A stretch of 64,000 bases of DNA from positions 54,451,581 to 54,515,580 of the forward strand of contig CM042157.1 of NCBI GenBank assembly GCA_023376005.1. Direction: 5' to 3'. Each line of letters starts with the position of its first letter. The stretch's first letter is position 1. Below the pieces are notes generated by a model. It was not told where the DNA came from, searched no databases, and saw only the letters and a list, made by a program, of their open reading frames with translations. A program made the translations under genes and the position numbers. The stretch is from Doryteuthis pealeii. Lineage: Eukaryota > Mollusca > Cephalopoda > Myopsida > Loliginidae. Below are positions 63,160 to 64,000 of this stretch, piece by piece.

Positions 63160-64000
63160 TGTTTTTTCATGGATGTGAGTCTGTCTCCTATTTTTTCTCT
63201 GACTTCTAATATTTTTGATTACTTCTTAAACCACTATCTTCCAAATAGGCTAGTATTTTCCCTGTCCCTCTTGTACTGGAACTACCATGGCTTCTTATCA
63301 TCATAATCCAATCTCATTCCATAAGGGAGTAGAATCTATGTAAGGACTAGTCACATTGATCATCATTTTATTCAAATTATTGTCTTTTCACTTGTCTAGT
63401 TATTATGTCTCTCATAATCTCTTGTGATAAAGAAGAAGCAATGTGAGCAATGAAGCTTTTCCAACTCTTGGTTAAATATTTCTTATTTGACATCTGCCTG
63501 ACATAGTGTTACTATGGCAACTTCTCATCTGACACTCAAATAAACAAGAACTTTTACAGTTCTCAGTGTAACACAAGTAATAGTATGCATTCTTTCCTCT
63601 TGTTTTATTCATATACAAAATGTATAATCCATAAGTCTTGAATTTTTAATTTTTTAATTTAAATAAAAACTAGCTTAAAAGCTGCTCTATTAAGTTAACT
63701 CTAGAGGAGAGCTCTTGATTGGGACTTTGGCTCAACAATAACATTTCATGCATTGAGTACATATTAAATTTTATTAAACTTGAACAATATTTTTCAAACA
63801 ACAGTTTTCATTTAAAAATTATATAATTTATATATTTGGAACTTATTGCAAAGCTGCATGAAAAACAACATCATTACTTTCTGTACAAGTAATTATTTTA
63901 TTTCCTGGGTGACTTTGGCCGGATTTCACAATTAAGTTTGATTATTCACAAATTCATTTCCAAGTTATAAATATTGTTATCGTACAAAATAAATAGTCAC
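63160..64000. other. Non-coding DNA, nothing recognised
   Basis: Ordinary AT-rich sequence to the window edge. No repeat family or coding region recognised. Confidence 0.5.

Noticed and set aside
1..64000. CRISPR arrays, bacterial operons, rRNA
   Set aside because: All tandem repeats seen lack unique spacers of constant length, and no prokaryotic genes, ribosome-binding sites or rRNA-like sequence were found.

Overview
The window reads as non-coding DNA from an animal nuclear genome. It is strongly AT-rich, with dozens of (TA)n, (CA)n, (CT)n and (GATA)n microsatellites, long pyrimidine and purine tracts, tRNA-derived SINEs with internal pol III boxes, Tc1/mariner debris, non-LTR retrotransposon 3' ends and one Ty3/gypsy-like integrase relic. 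One SINE head (10560-10665) and the general repeat mix fit a mollusc, perhaps a cephalopod. That assignment is an inference: no host protein-coding exon was recognised that could fix the taxon. The window is best read as a gene desert or the inside of a very long intron.

Layout. 1-4 kb: AT-rich DNA, two mariner-type elements (family M-c), a (CTAT)n/(TA)n array and SINE-B pieces. 4-8 kb: a decayed gypsy integrase on the minus strand, bracketed at a distance by two near-identical copies of a ~123-bp repeat (R123), then a 67-bp minisatellite and a 528-bp mariner element with both terminal inverted repeats (TIRs). 8-11 kb: SINE-A copies and two decayed copies of a LINE C-terminus. 11-15 kb: a long family-C repeat with an internal ~50-bp satellite, two Helitron-like 3' ends, a decayed TTGATCCAGA-type repeat and a 32-bp minisatellite. 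15-24 kb: many (TA)n arrays, mariner pieces, a 44-bp-arm hairpin and SINE-B/E copies. 24-34 kb: RTE-type LINE 3' ends, a mariner with a VWDMKG motif, and several SINEs. 34-44 kb: microsatellites, pyrimidine tracts, three tiny 74-bp TIR hairpins and a tandem pair of family-D repeats. 44-56 kb: (TA)n/(CT)n arrays, an interstitial telomere-like block inside an inverted repeat, a perfect 45-nt palindrome and a ~900-bp polypurine tract. 56-64 kb: a LINE scrap, a pyrimidine tract bordering a non-repetitive island, a 1-kb pile-up of four repeat families, a family-D hairpin, and two mariner-derived miniature elements.

There are no cooperating host genes to describe. The elements do interact structurally. 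Mariner-type elements sit in TA targets, including inside (TA)n arrays. SINE-B tails run straight into (CA)n/(TA)n arrays. SINE-E is nested in family C. Microsatellites have expanded at fixed internal positions of several families. All reading frames over 60 codons that I examined are either transposon relics or translations of simple sequence. All family names (SINE-A, SINE-B, SINE-E, C, D, M-a to M-g, R123) are local labels assigned by comparing copies within this window.
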